The position numbers were made by a program, and so were the translations under genes. Positions 17,739 to 25,565 of a DNA stretch of 47,975 bases are shown here, one piece after another; position 1 is the first letter of the stretch; each line of letters starts with the position of its first letter. Source of the DNA: a virus. Below the pieces are notes generated by a model. That model was given only the letters and a program-made list of their open reading frames with translations, had not been told where the DNA came from and did not search any database. The DNA is taken from positions 1-47,975 of IMG/VR virus record IMGVR_UViG_3300033148_000846. The stretch is one strand, 5' to 3'.

Positions 17739-19694
17739 TTAAGTTACTTCACAAGTGTTACCAGTACAAGCATACTCCTTCATACTGACAGTAGTATCCT
17801 CCTCTTCAAAGTCCTTTAAGAGAGAGAAGTCAGCATCTGGCATAGCAGCTAGACCAGCCTCATACTCCTCTTTATTAATCTCTTGATAAGGAGCTTGTTG
17901 GTAAGTGTGATTGCTATGGGGTAGAAAGCTGACACCAGACATGATATCAAAGTTCTCATACACCCAAGCTCCCACCTTCATCCATTCGTCATCTCTGACA
18001 TAGACCGTGATAGAAGGTTTATGCTCACACCAATGGAGTTGGTATATCTTCCACAACTCTAACTGGTCTATAGCAGAAACTTCATCCCTAAAGATAGAAC
18101 ACTCAGGAGCTTTCTGAGGGAAACTAAAGACAAGACCTGTCTCAGGCTTCATCACATCATCTTCTACAGGGAATCCCTGTGCTACCATCAACTGTGCTAA
18201 TGGGTCTTTCTTGTCAGCACGAACAGTCCGAGTATAGTACTCAGAATAGCGAGGATGAATTCCACTCGCACTGTCAACCAACTGGCTAACAGTCCCGCTA
18301 GGCTTGACACAAGTAATAGCAGCAGCAGGATTAACCCCAAGCTTTGCAGCCCATTCCTTATTGACTTCAATCGCATAGTCACGTAATGCCTCCAGTACTT
18401 CACCAAGAGAGCTGACAGTATAAGGATGGTCGAACCACGTACCTCCCATATCCTTACCACTCATTACAGGATGATCCATTATACCTGTGAAACTCAACCC
18501 TAGAAGTGCTTCCTCTTTGGTATTTTTCTCCCAAACAGAGCTGAGGTATCTAAACTTGGTTCTAGTTGCCTGAAGTGTACCAAGTATGGCAGCAGATTCA
18601 ACCTTTCTTTTAAGGTCGTCAAATGTATCATTGGGTCGTATGACCACCTCAGTAAGATTACAGAATTGTTTGGAGCGCAATACAATCTCGGAACAAGGAT
18701 TACATCCATAGTCTTTATATCCACTTTCCTTTCTCCTCTCTGGGATTAGCTTTTCTGCTGCTCCTCTATAGAAAATTCCACGCTCACCACTCCCCGATTC
18801 AGCCAGTGCCAACCATTCTCGCATAAACGCTTGCATGTCTGGCTTTTCTGTGTAACATACAGAGTTGTTGGCGAGTGCTCGTTGAGGATTCGCATCCCAC
18901 CACTGACCAGACTTAGCATGGCGCATCCTATCGTCCGTAAGATTAGATAGACTGATAAGGGCAGAACGACGAACACCGCCAACAACAACAATATCAGCCA
19001 CTTTACACATGACATCATGACACTCGATAGATGTAAGTTTTCTTCCTGCTGCATTTCTAAATACCTCTACTGAAAAGTGGAAGAGTTGAATGAGAGGCTC
19101 TGGGCCACTGGCTCTCCCACCAAACGTCTTGAGAGGAGCACCAGAAGGTCTTACCCTAGAGGTGTCCCACTTGGGTACCTGTCCATTATAAAGCATGGAG
19201 ACGAGCTCTCTGTAAGCCTTAGCCCACCCTATCTTACTGTCCGCCACCACAATGGTAGTGTCAGTGTTATGAAACTCCTCTGCAATCTCTGGTAGCTGGT
19301 TAATGTATTGACGTTCTACACTATAACCAACACCAGTGCCACACATGAGAATATACATCGTCTCATCAAAGACTCTCGGAGAGTCTACTGCAACATAAGC
19401 ACAGTTGTAACCTGCTACATGGTCTCTCTCTAAAGGAATACCAGCAGCCATCAGTGCTCTCATTGAAGGCATTACCTCGAGAGAATTGATATCGCCTCGA
19501 AGCCTATCCAGCAGAGGAGCCCCCAAAATATCAGAGAAAAGATTAATTCCATCATTATCTCTGTGAAGTTTAGAAAAATAATCAAGATATCGTTCAACCG
19601 TCTCATTCCAAGTCTCTCTCCTCTTCTCCAGTGGAAGCCATCTGGCATATCGGGAGAGAGCTATGTAGTTTTGATATTGTGTCATCTCAGGCAT
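17739..19694 (-). CDS. nrdJ: Adenosylcobalamin-dependent (class II) ribonucleoside-triphosphate reductase
   Basis: 651 residues, the monomeric Lactobacillus RTPR type, making dNTPs from NTPs with vitamin B12. Visible: C98 (GYNCAY) and C345 (QFCNL), which correspond to the redox pair; N332-P-C334-S-E336, the radical Cys with its Asn and Glu partners; a phosphate-binding VKPSGTVSQLVD region; and the reducing tail C643-x4-C648 (ACTGNTCEV). No inserted intein and no ATP-cone. It is the last gene of the minus-strand unit, one base after the DUF3310 gene, and it stops 10 bases from the shared terminator. Class II use means oxygen-independent dNTP supply but a need for host or environmental cobalamin. 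Confidence 0.93.
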   Translation of the reverse strand: MPEMTQYQNYIALSRYARWLPLEKRRETWNETVERYLDYFSKLHRDNDGINLFSDILGAPLLDRLRGDINSLEVMPSMRALMAAGIPLERDHVAGYNCAYVAVDSPRVFDETMYILMCGTGVGYSVERQYINQLPEIAEEFHNTDTTIVVADSKIGWAKAYRELVSMLYNGQVPKWDTSRVRPSGAPLKTFGGRASGPEPLIQLFHFSVEVFRNAAGRKLTSIECHDVMCKVADIVVVGGVRRSALISLSNLTDDRMRHAKSGQWWDANPQRALANNSVCYTEKPDMQAFMREWLALAESGSGERGIFYRGAAEKLIPERRKESGYKDYGCNPCSEIVLRSKQFCNLTEVVIRPNDTFDDLKRKVESAAILGTLQATRTKFRYLSSVWEKNTKEEALLGLSFTGIMDHPVMSGKDMGGTWFDHPYTVSSLGEVLEALRDYAIEVNKEWAAKLGVNPAAAITCVKPSGTVSQLVDSASGIHPRYSEYYTRTVRADKKDPLAQLMVAQGFPVEDDVMKPETGLVFSFPQKAPECSIFRDEVSAIDQLELWKIYQLHWCEHKPSITVYVRDDEWMKVGAWVYENFDIMSGVSFLPHSNHTYQQAPYQEINKEEYEAGLAAMPDADFSLLKDFEEEDTTVSMKEYACTGNTCEVT

Positions 19695-19936
19695 TAACTA
19701 AGCCCCTCTATCATCATATCGAGATACTGACGACACTTGCGTAAATCCTCTACACCATTTTTAACAGGCCATCGCATCAGGTACTTGATAGCGTTGCCGT
19801 ATTGATAGGCACCAGATGGGTTGTGGTAGACAGCTTGCATCAAAACACATCTATCGGCTATCAGATCAATAACCTCCTTCTCCTCATTGAAGAGCATGTA
19901 GTGTTTAGGTTTTGTTACATTATCGAACTCAGACAT
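19694..19936 (-). CDS. DUF3310 small protein (T7 gp1.7-like)
   Basis: 80 residues. It has the DUF3310 pattern: KPKHYMLFN near the N-terminus, an Asp/Cys helix, and YQYGNAIKYLMRWPVKNGVEDLRKCRQYLDMMI (about residues 43-75), where YGN-x-IKYL-x-R and NG-x-EDL-x-K are family hallmarks. T7 gp1.7 belongs to this family and has a nucleotide kinase role in thymidylate metabolism; neighbouring RNR agrees with nucleotide metabolism. Overlaps the RNR start by one base. Confidence 0.8.
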   Translation of the reverse strand: MSEFDNVTKPKHYMLFNEEKEVIDLIADRCVLMQAVYHNPSGAYQYGNAIKYLMRWPVKNGVEDLRKCRQYLDMMIEGLS

Positions 19937-20114
19937 TTTGAAAGGCCTTATTTAATTGAGCGGACACGGGACTATTCTCAGCAGAAGTATATCTATCTTC
20001 ATACTTCTCTCCCACACTCCTGAAACAGATGGTACAGGGCCATACACCATGACTCTGCCCTTCATCTGAACACCCCTTACACTCTTCATCTTTATCACTC
20101 ATTACATCACTCAT
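19929..20114 (-). CDS. Small CxxC zinc-ribbon-like protein
   Basis: 61 residues from ATG 20114, which has GGAG 7 bases upstream. Two Cys pairs, CKGC (about residues 9-12) and CTIC (about 25-28), suggest a small zinc ribbon. The downstream end overlaps the DUF3310 start by 8 bases. Function unknown; the tight overlaps on both sides support translation. Start codons at 20135 and 20102 are alternatives in the same frame. Confidence 0.6.
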   Translation of the reverse strand: MSDVMSDKDEECKGCSDEGQSHGVWPCTICFRSVGEKYEDRYTSAENSPVSAQLNKAFQNV

Positions 20115-20115
20115 T

Positions 20116-20214
20116 CTACGCTCCAAATATTCCAATATAAAAGAGAATACAAATACAGAAGATAGCTACAGTAGCTTTCGTTCTCTTGGATTCCTCATCT
20201 TCTTGACTAGCCAT
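20116..20214 (-). CDS. 32-residue membrane miniprotein
   Basis: Below usual ORF size limits but well supported: ATG 20214 has a strong GGAGGA 5 bases upstream, and TAG at 20118-20116 ends one base before the ATG of the zinc-ribbon gene. The first 13 residues are charged (MASQEDEESKRTK) and the rest form one hydrophobic helix (ATVAIFCICILFYIGIFGA), a classic single-pass membrane peptide. Its start overlaps the end of the 55-residue gene upstream. Function unknown. Confidence 0.6.
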   Translation of the reverse strand: MASQEDEESKRTKATVAIFCICILFYIGIFGA

Positions 20215-20374
20215 CTAGTTCCTCCACAATTTCAAGAGCTATCTCTAGGTAATGCGTATAGCTGACATTCTTATCAGGATTGTGGAGAGTCCTCGCAAGG
20301 ATCCGAGCTACCTTCTCCACTCTGTAATGCAACCCGTCATTCCCATTCTGCCCTATATTGTCTATCCTACTCAC
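20207..20374 (-). CDS. Small hypothetical protein, 55 residues, GTG start
   Basis: GTG 20374 overlaps the TGA of the metallophosphoesterase gene (GTGA), and the stop at 20209-20207 overlaps the membrane miniprotein by 8 bases. The product is a charged helical protein with HYRVEKVARILARTLH (about residues 16-31) and HYLEIALEIVEELDG at the end. No clear Shine-Dalgarno, so it probably relies on translational coupling. Unrecognised family. Confidence 0.5.
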   Translation of the reverse strand: MSRIDNIGQNGNDGLHYRVEKVARILARTLHNPDKNVSYTHYLEIALEIVEELDG

Positions 20375-21141
20375 AACCATTCACGCTTCAAGTAATCGAG
20401 AGACAGCTCCATCAAGCAGTAGTTACCATCCTTCACCTCATGAAGCATCAAGCAACCTTGCCAGTGGTCGTTAGCTTGTTCTCCTTTATAACCCTCAAGG
20501 TGCTGATAGAAGGAACCCGCTACAGCTCCTCGTATTGTCTTGCCATTCGCCAGATGTTTCATGGCAATGTCTAAGCCTTGTTGATGTCCCATAACAAAAG
20601 AGAAGCCGATGTTATTGATCTTCGTGGTACACTTACCACCCCAAGGATGCCCTGACATAGGATTGTAGAAGTAGTGAGCATAGGTGATGCCATCAATCTC
20701 GACAGGTTGCAGGTAACGAGGTACTTCCCAACCAAACTGTTCAAGCTTCAAGTCGTGGAAGCCAAGCTTACCTTCCAGCTCTGGATTAGCATTGACATGT
20801 CGAAGGATACGTTCCTCATGATTTCCTAGATGGAATACCATGCGAGGCTTGTATTGCTTCTCTTTGTTCTTACGCTTACGCTTGTTATACTTCTTAATGG
20901 GGTCTAGGAGAGCCTCCATGCCTCGGAGACCTGCGTTAATGTCCTCTTGATAGCGAGCCCCCTCTCCTTTCCTTGTGCCTCTGTCATAGTGACTGAGGGA
21001 GTGCATATCCCAATGGTCTCCCATGTGAATAATCACATCAGGCTGCTTGGCTACGATATAATTACCTGCAGCAGTCAAATGATCCAGAGCTACTTCAGGT
21101 TTCACCTGTGTATCTGGTATAATGAAATGTTTACGCGACAC
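20371..21141 (-). CDS. Calcineurin-like metallophosphoesterase
   Basis: 256 residues from GTG 21141, which has GAGG 8 bases upstream and yields the common phage N-terminus SRKHFIIPDTQ; an ATG at 21159 is an alternative that adds six residues. Metal-binding motifs in order: D-x-Q (IIPDTQ), G-D-x-x-D (MGDHWD), G-N-H-E (LGNHEE), and G-H-x-x-G (MGHQQG). These enzymes hydrolyse phosphodiesters or monoesters; in T7-like marine phages homologues lie beside replication genes, so a nucleic-acid or nucleotide role is plausible but unproven. It overlaps the gene upstream by 11 bases. Confidence 0.85.
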   Translation of the reverse strand: MSRKHFIIPDTQVKPEVALDHLTAAGNYIVAKQPDVIIHMGDHWDMHSLSHYDRGTRKGEGARYQEDINAGLRGMEALLDPIKKYNKRKRKNKEKQYKPRMVFHLGNHEERILRHVNANPELEGKLGFHDLKLEQFGWEVPRYLQPVEIDGITYAHYFYNPMSGHPWGGKCTTKINNIGFSFVMGHQQGLDIAMKHLANGKTIRGAVAGSFYQHLEGYKGEQANDHWQGCLMLHEVKDGNYCLMELSLDYLKREWL

Positions 21142-21382
21142 TTTGATAACCTCTCTCATTCATCTGCTCGTAGAAAGCTTCTAGTAAATCGTTACGCTCA
21201 CCATCTGGAACCTTATCCATATAACCAAAGATAAGGAGAGCTCCTTTCTTACTTGTAGTAGTCTTGTCCCGAAGGTCAGGGTTGTCCTCATACATGTTAG
21301 CCATTACAACAGCTCGGTTACGGGTACGAAGTCCTACTTCGAGTATGTCATTAAACAGGGAATAGCCCTTAAAATTATCCAA
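21131..21382 (-). CDS. Hypothetical protein next to metallophosphoesterase
   Basis: 83 residues, unrecognised. Charged, with an RTRNRAVVMANMYED segment (residues 19-33) and an acidic helix near the C-terminus (GERNDLLEAFYEQMNERG). It overlaps genes on both sides (11 bases with the metallophosphoesterase, 8 with the HNH gene), so it belongs to the replication operon. Confidence 0.65.
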   Translation of the reverse strand: MDNFKGYSLFNDILEVGLRTRNRAVVMANMYEDNPDLRDKTTTSKKGALLIFGYMDKVPDGERNDLLEAFYEQMNERGYQSVA

Positions 21383-21800
21383 TTTCTTTCTCCTTAGCTC
21401 GTCTATCTTTCGCTATTTGTTTTTCTTCGTCAGTCACTACCTTATGACAGGCAGTACATAGTACTCTTAGATTATCTTCTTCACAGAAGAGCCTCTCGAT
21501 AAGAACATCCCAACCTTCCCAGCCCTTTGCAGGGTCTACTACAGGAATGATGTGGTCGACATGGACATTCTTGATACGCTTATGCTTTCCAGGCTTCTTA
21601 GGGTCTGGCCCTTTCAGGGTAGCTGGTACCTCCTCCTTACATTCATCACATAGGTAGAATCCCCTACGGACATTAGCTCTCTTCTTCACAATGTTAATAG
21701 GAGCCCACTTCATTGTAGCTTGTCTTAGGTTCCCTTTGATGAAGGAGCGGTACCGAGCTTCAGTCCACAGCCCACTACATCTAGTCTTTTCTCCTGCCAT
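21375..21800 (-). CDS. HNH endonuclease
   Basis: 141 residues. Zinc-type HNH nuclease: C51-x2-C54, H80-V-D-H83 (beta-beta-alpha core), N110 and C115-x2-C118-H119. Basic ends and a KGPDPKKPGKHKRIKN loop fit DNA contact. It starts at ATG 21800 directly overlapping the preceding 68-residue gene. It lies inside the replication operon in the same orientation with tight overlaps, so it may be a phage recombination or DNA-processing nuclease rather than a free homing enzyme; a T7 endonuclease I gene was not seen. Confidence 0.85.
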   Translation of the reverse strand: MAGEKTRCSGLWTEARYRSFIKGNLRQATMKWAPINIVKKRANVRRGFYLCDECKEEVPATLKGPDPKKPGKHKRIKNVHVDHIIPVVDPAKGWEGWDVLIERLFCEEDNLRVLCTACHKVVTDEEKQIAKDRRAKEKEIG

Positions 21801-22006
21801 TAGATAACCTCATCTGAGTGTGTAGAACCGTCAAAGTAACATAACTGACTTTTAGCGTACTCAATGTTCAGGAAGGTATCGTGAACGAACATATTATTTT
21901 GACTGGCATCCACCCACTTCCAAAAGAATATGAAATGTTTTTGCTGGATAACATACCTAACTTCTCCGTCCACGAGAGTCCTTACTACAATCCTTACTTG
22001 TTTCAT
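21800..22006 (-). CDS. Small hypothetical protein after primase-helicase
   Basis: 68 residues, unrecognised. ATG 22006 overlaps the primase-helicase stop (ATGA) and its own stop overlaps the HNH gene start. Beta-rich, aromatic centre (KHFIFFWKWVDASQNNMF). Probably co-translated with the helicase gene; similar small proteins of unknown role are common in phage replication operons. Confidence 0.65.
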   Translation of the reverse strand: MKQVRIVVRTLVDGEVRYVIQQKHFIFFWKWVDASQNNMFVHDTFLNIEYAKSQLCYFDGSTHSDEVI

Positions 22007-23685
22007 GCCTTCTCCATTTCATTAAAGAGCCCAGTCTTGTAATCCCAGTAAAGAGGAACACGAGCAGTCGCTCCAAATTCTCGGTCTTCGAGGAGACATA
22101 TCGTTCTGATGTTCCTCTCCTCCAACGGTAACTCATCGTCTTTATTGCCTTCGATACCTATCATGTAGTTACAAGAACGCATCATAGCTCTACTACCAGC
22201 GAACTGTGTAGAGAATACCTTACCACCTCTCTCATGTGGCTCACCATTAGCGGGAGCTTTCAAGTGACAGAAGATGAAGATGATGATACCTAAGTCCATA
22301 GCCATAGCTGATAGGTCAGCAGCGATAGAGACAAGAGCTTCGTTAGCCTCTGCACTACCCATCTGGTTCGTTAGGTTAGTGATAGGGTCAATGATAACGA
22401 CCTTACACCCTTCAGCAGCAGCCTCGTAGATATCACCCTTCAAGGTTTCCCAACCAAGATGCTGGTAGAGGTTAACCATGATAGCCTTATCCCCGATGAG
22501 AGGTTCATACTTGTCGTAAGCCTCAAAGTCGAATGGGATGTTAGGGTCATGGAATATCTTACCAGCAGCCTTACCTACCAACATCTGATAGGTCTTGCGG
22601 TTAGCTTCCTCAGGTTTAGCCATGAATACTTTGAGGTCATGCTCTACCATGAAGTGTTCTGCAAGAGCGTTAACCACCTCACTCTTACCCATCTTGACAC
22701 CAGCACCAATATAGACTGTTTCTCCGAACCTAGCCCCTCTGGTAGCGTCTGTGAGTCCTTGCCAAGGATAGGACAACCCCCACTCAGCTTCCGTACGAGC
22801 TGCATCTTTAAGGGAGGAGCCATATACTAGCCGAGTGTTCTTTGGTTTAGTGGCATTGAATACGGTAGCATTGAAGCAAGCCTTACTCTTCCCCTCCATG
22901 AGACATGCGTTAGCATCTTTAGAGGGTAGCTCTGCAACCTTGAGAGAAGCATCAGTGTCCTTAATCTTATGGACAGAGTTCATCACTTCTTCAGCAGCAC
23001 GCTTACCTGGGTCATCCATATCAAAGACCAGTACTATCTCCTTAAACGTCTTAGAGATTTTAGGATATAGTCTAGCGATATCCTTAGCAGCACTAGCGGC
23101 ACCATGAGCAAGACTAACAACAGCCGGAGTATTCTTAGCATATTGAGTGTTGGCATTGTGGTCATTTAGGATTTGGAATAACGCTGCCGCATCCCATTCC
23201 CCCTCTGTTATGAATAAAGTTTTGTTACCTGTCTTAACAGCTTGACCCCAACCAAAGAGGTCTACGTCAGACATGTCACCAATACTCCACATCCTCTTAT
23301 TCTCTAAGAGCTTCACCTTACAACCAGACAGAGTACCTGCCTTACCATAAGGGAAGTAGGCAATGGAAGGGGTGATACCATCCTCACCCTTCACACCGAT
23401 ACGAACACCAAAGCGTTCCAGTGTTTCCTTCCGTAGTCTTCTCTCAGGCAACTCCATTACCTGACATTCTTTAGCTTCTTGTAGCTCTTGTTCAATCTCT
23501 TCAGGAGTTTTTTGAACTGGAGCAGGGGGCTTATACCCTTTAGGTTTATTCTTATATGGGTCAGGTTCATACTTCTTACAGCTATAGCAATAGCCATCGT
23601 ATGTCCCGTCTTCTTTCTCAAAGACTTGTAGCCCATCCCTTGTCCCACAGGAATGTGGGAGCTTCTCTATACATTTACCTGCCAT
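22003..23685 (-). CDS. DNA primase-helicase (T7 gp4-like)
   Basis: 560 residues, close to T7 gp4 (566). It primes lagging strands and unwinds DNA at the fork. Domains in order: an N-terminal zinc motif (C13 and C33-x2-C36 in GYCYSCKKY); a TOPRIM primase core with E161 (FITEGEWDAAAL) and D222-x-D224 (VFDMDDPGKRAAEEV); a RecA-like helicase with Walker A GAGVKMGKS (about 327-335) and Walker B KVVIID (about 428-433); and an H-motif region FCHLKAP. Start ATG 23685 lies inside the end of the exonuclease gene. Confidence 0.93.
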   Translation of the reverse strand: MAGKCIEKLPHSCGTRDGLQVFEKEDGTYDGYCYSCKKYEPDPYKNKPKGYKPPAPVQKTPEEIEQELQEAKECQVMELPERRLRKETLERFGVRIGVKGEDGITPSIAYFPYGKAGTLSGCKVKLLENKRMWSIGDMSDVDLFGWGQAVKTGNKTLFITEGEWDAAALFQILNDHNANTQYAKNTPAVVSLAHGAASAAKDIARLYPKISKTFKEIVLVFDMDDPGKRAAEEVMNSVHKIKDTDASLKVAELPSKDANACLMEGKSKACFNATVFNATKPKNTRLVYGSSLKDAARTEAEWGLSYPWQGLTDATRGARFGETVYIGAGVKMGKSEVVNALAEHFMVEHDLKVFMAKPEEANRKTYQMLVGKAAGKIFHDPNIPFDFEAYDKYEPLIGDKAIMVNLYQHLGWETLKGDIYEAAAEGCKVVIIDPITNLTNQMGSAEANEALVSIAADLSAMAMDLGIIIFIFCHLKAPANGEPHERGGKVFSTQFAGSRAMMRSCNYMIGIEGNKDDELPLEERNIRTICLLEDREFGATARVPLYWDYKTGLFNEMEKA

Positions 23686-24145
23686 CAGGTATCCTCCACA
23701 TTATAGGCTTCCCTTCCCCATCTACTTCTCTACACATCCATAAGAGCTGTCCCATCTCTAGGAGATAGGTTTCCCAATCATCTCCCATTACTTCTTTATA
23801 TAATTCAACACATGATTCAAACGCTTCTCTTTCTGTTGTAGCTTCTTGGAGAGCCACCCAAGCAGCCTTTGGGCCTTTCTTGGGGAGACCCGGAATATTA
23901 TCCACAGTATCTCCAGTGATAAGCTGACTATAGAAAAATAACATACCGGTACCAGTAATCTTATTCTTGTCACTGTTATACTCCAAGGTTCCGAATTCAT
24001 CTACCCATTGCTTAAAGAACTCAGGTTGTAGTCCATGTTCCCATCCGTAGTGCCATCCAGGAATCATTCGTAAGTCTTTATCACGAGTGCAGATTACTGT
24101 AGTGGCATTAACAGTACCCCACTCTTTCATCTGCTCAATACTCAT
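23675..24145 (-). pseudogene. 5'-3' exonuclease, C-terminal part (frame-disrupted gene)
   Basis: 156 residues from ATG 24145, but the same frame is open upstream and reads LHHEFAEADDAMSIEQ across 24178-24130, so the conserved EADD metal-binding motif of FEN/T7 gp6-type exonucleases sits before this ATG. The rest holds ICTRDKDLRMIPGWHYGW and the helix-hairpin region FYSQLITGDTVDNIPGLPKKGPKAA. The N-terminal part is in the other frame (24142-24456). Together they make one exonuclease that removes primers and degrades host DNA. As read, the gene is split by a frame change of -1 at about 24166-24178; an intact enzyme would need frameshifting or the break is recent or artefactual. Confidence 0.8.
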
Positions 24146-24456
24146 AGCATCATCAGCTTCCGCAAACTCATGATGTAGGCTCTCGCATTCTTATAGTGGA
24201 AGGGTTTAGGTTTGGTTCGGTTCCCTTTGTAAGGTTTAGTTACAGCAACCTCGTCTCGAAAGTTACCACCACCTGTCAAGTATAGGATAGGGGTTTCCGT
24301 ACCCCCTACCGCTAGACAGATGTCAGCGACAAGTTTATCAATCAGAGCTGCTACATAGTCAAAACTAAGGACAGTAACAGTACCGTCCTCCTCCTTTATC
24401 TCCCCACCAAAAGAACACTGGTAGGTAGCGATATCCATATCAATTAATGGTCGCAT
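24142..24456 (-). pseudogene. 5'-3' exonuclease, N-terminal part (frame-disrupted gene)
   Basis: 104 residues beginning MRPLIDMDIATYQCSFGG, with the first metal-binding Asp, followed by the family motif LYLTGGGNFRDEVAVTKPYKGNR (about residues 57-80) and KPFHYKNARAYIMS. Then the frame runs into a short out-of-frame tail (LRKLMML) and stops at 24144. A 13-base word at 24166-24178 encodes AYIMS in this frame and LHHE in the next, which is what a collapsed tandem duplication would leave. Overlaps the preceding gene's end by 17 bases. Confidence 0.8.
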
Positions 24457-24844
24457 TAGCAGCTTCCTTCACAACACTTTGTGTAACAGCGACGCTAAGA
24501 ACCTCCTCCAAGTTGTCTAACTGAGATTCGGGTAGGGTGATAGTAATATCCAGGAAGTTATCATCATCCTTATGTGCCTCTTCATCCCATGTATCGTCAA
24601 TCAAGAGATATGTCATGGTATCATGAAGGATACGGTAGTGTAATGTATGTGCCTTCTCAAATCTATCAGCATCTACTACTACTATCTGACCTGCAGCTTC
24701 TACAAACACACCAACATAATCCCCTTGACCTGGGATTACCATTACGTTGTTAGCTTGATACTTGACACCAGTTTGTAGACCAGTATCCTCAACACCCTCT
24801 ATGTTCATACAGAGGACATCTTCTCCCATTTTAATTTTAGTCAT
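24440..24844 (-). CDS. Hypothetical protein between RNA ligase and exonuclease
   Basis: 134 residues from ATG 24844, preceded by GGAGAG and overlapping the RNA ligase stop by 8 bases; a longer in-frame start at 24913 would lie inside the ligase gene. Beta-rich with two VxV strands (YVGVFVEAAGQIVVVDADRFEK) and an acidic C-terminal half (DDTWDEEAHKDDDNFLD). Unrecognised. Sharing overlaps with the ligase and exonuclease suggests a nucleic acid context. Confidence 0.65.
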   Translation of the reverse strand: MTKIKMGEDVLCMNIEGVEDTGLQTGVKYQANNVMVIPGQGDYVGVFVEAAGQIVVVDADRFEKAHTLHYRILHDTMTYLLIDDTWDEEAHKDDDNFLDITITLPESQLDNLEEVLSVAVTQSVVKEAANATIN

Positions 24845-25412
24845 CTCTCCACTTACCTTTTTGATTTGCGAATGTATGTTTCTCGTAACGTCTCGTTTTA
24901 TGGAAGAAGGCAATCACACCTTCTGGCCTCTCCCCCGTACCTTCTGAAGCTTTCTCTAAATCTAAAAGAGCATCTCTTATGCAGAACTCTGTGTACTTAC
25001 CGACATAAAGGGTAGGAACCACCTGACAACATTCAGGTGTGTTTGGATTATGGCTCCCCCATCTGTAGGAATTAAAGAGATAGAATTCCATCTCCTCCAA
25101 GCAACGAGGGTTTTTCTGAACAGAAGGCCCAGCCCACTCACCATAATGATAACCATCACCAAGAGAGAGGAGGTCTTCTGTATTTTCCATAACCCACAGA
25201 GCAAAGCCCGCGTTATCACTTCCCTTCTCTCCACTTAGTATTGAAGGAGAAATCTTTCTCTTACGAGACTGAACACTGACAATTTCACCATCTGCAATTA
25301 CAATACAGGCATTGCTACCATCAATCTTTTCCGTAATCGTTATTGTTTCGTGTTGACCTCTTGGTATTTTAGGCCACTCCTCAAAAGCAACGTCGTCTCT
25401 CAGCTTAAACAT
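24837..25412 (-). CDS. RNA ligase (Rnl2-like nucleotidyltransferase)
   Basis: 191 residues, just the nucleotidyltransferase domain. Motif I with the AMP-accepting lysine is K29-I-D-G-S-N; motif III Y90-G-E-W; motif IIIa EFYLFNSY (109-116); motif IV E164-G-V-I; motif V lysines K172/K178 near the end. Shorter than T4 Rnl2 (334), because a separate C-terminal domain is missing. Likely repairs or seals RNA nicks, for example tRNAs cut by host defence (known for T4 Rnl1 system; inference here). ATG has AGGAGG 6 bases upstream. Confidence 0.85.
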   Translation of the reverse strand: MFKLRDDVAFEEWPKIPRGQHETITITEKIDGSNACIVIADGEIVSVQSRKRKISPSILSGEKGSDNAGFALWVMENTEDLLSLGDGYHYGEWAGPSVQKNPRCLEEMEFYLFNSYRWGSHNPNTPECCQVVPTLYVGKYTEFCIRDALLDLEKASEGTGERPEGVIAFFHKTRRYEKHTFANQKGKWRDD

Positions 25413-25427
25413 TTGTATCCTCCTAAA

Positions 25428-25493
25428 TTAGTCCCGCTTACCAGCATACGGGGCGGCTATTACGTTGCCGCGGTACTGGGCGTTCACTTTCAT
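25428..25493 (-). CDS. Possible 21-residue leader peptide before RNA ligase
   Basis: ATG 25493 with GAAGGG 6 bases upstream, TAA at 25430, ending 16 bases before the RNA ligase start. The peptide is basic (MKVNAQYRGNVIAAPYAGKRD). It lies in the only sizeable gap of the replication operon (25413-25562). Could be a coupling or leader peptide, or chance; no homologue is known to me. Confidence 0.3.
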   Translation of the reverse strand: MKVNAQYRGNVIAAPYAGKRD

Positions 25494-25552
25494 GAGTTAC
25501 CCTTCATCCTCTTACGGCACGCCTCTCACATCCTTGAGGAGGGTTAGATAAA

Positions 25553-25565
25553 GATCACCTCCTTA
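25553..25565 (-). promoter_or_regulatory. Perfect 13-base match to the 16S rRNA 3' end, without a start codon
   Basis: The minus strand reads TAAGGAGGTGATC, the exact complement of the last 13 bases of bacterial 16S rRNA. Its first three bases are the stop codon of the SSB gene. No ATG lies at a proper distance (a GTG overlaps it and hits a stop after three codons). It could be a standby site for ribosomes re-initiating on the leader peptide or RNA ligase. Confidence 0.5.
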
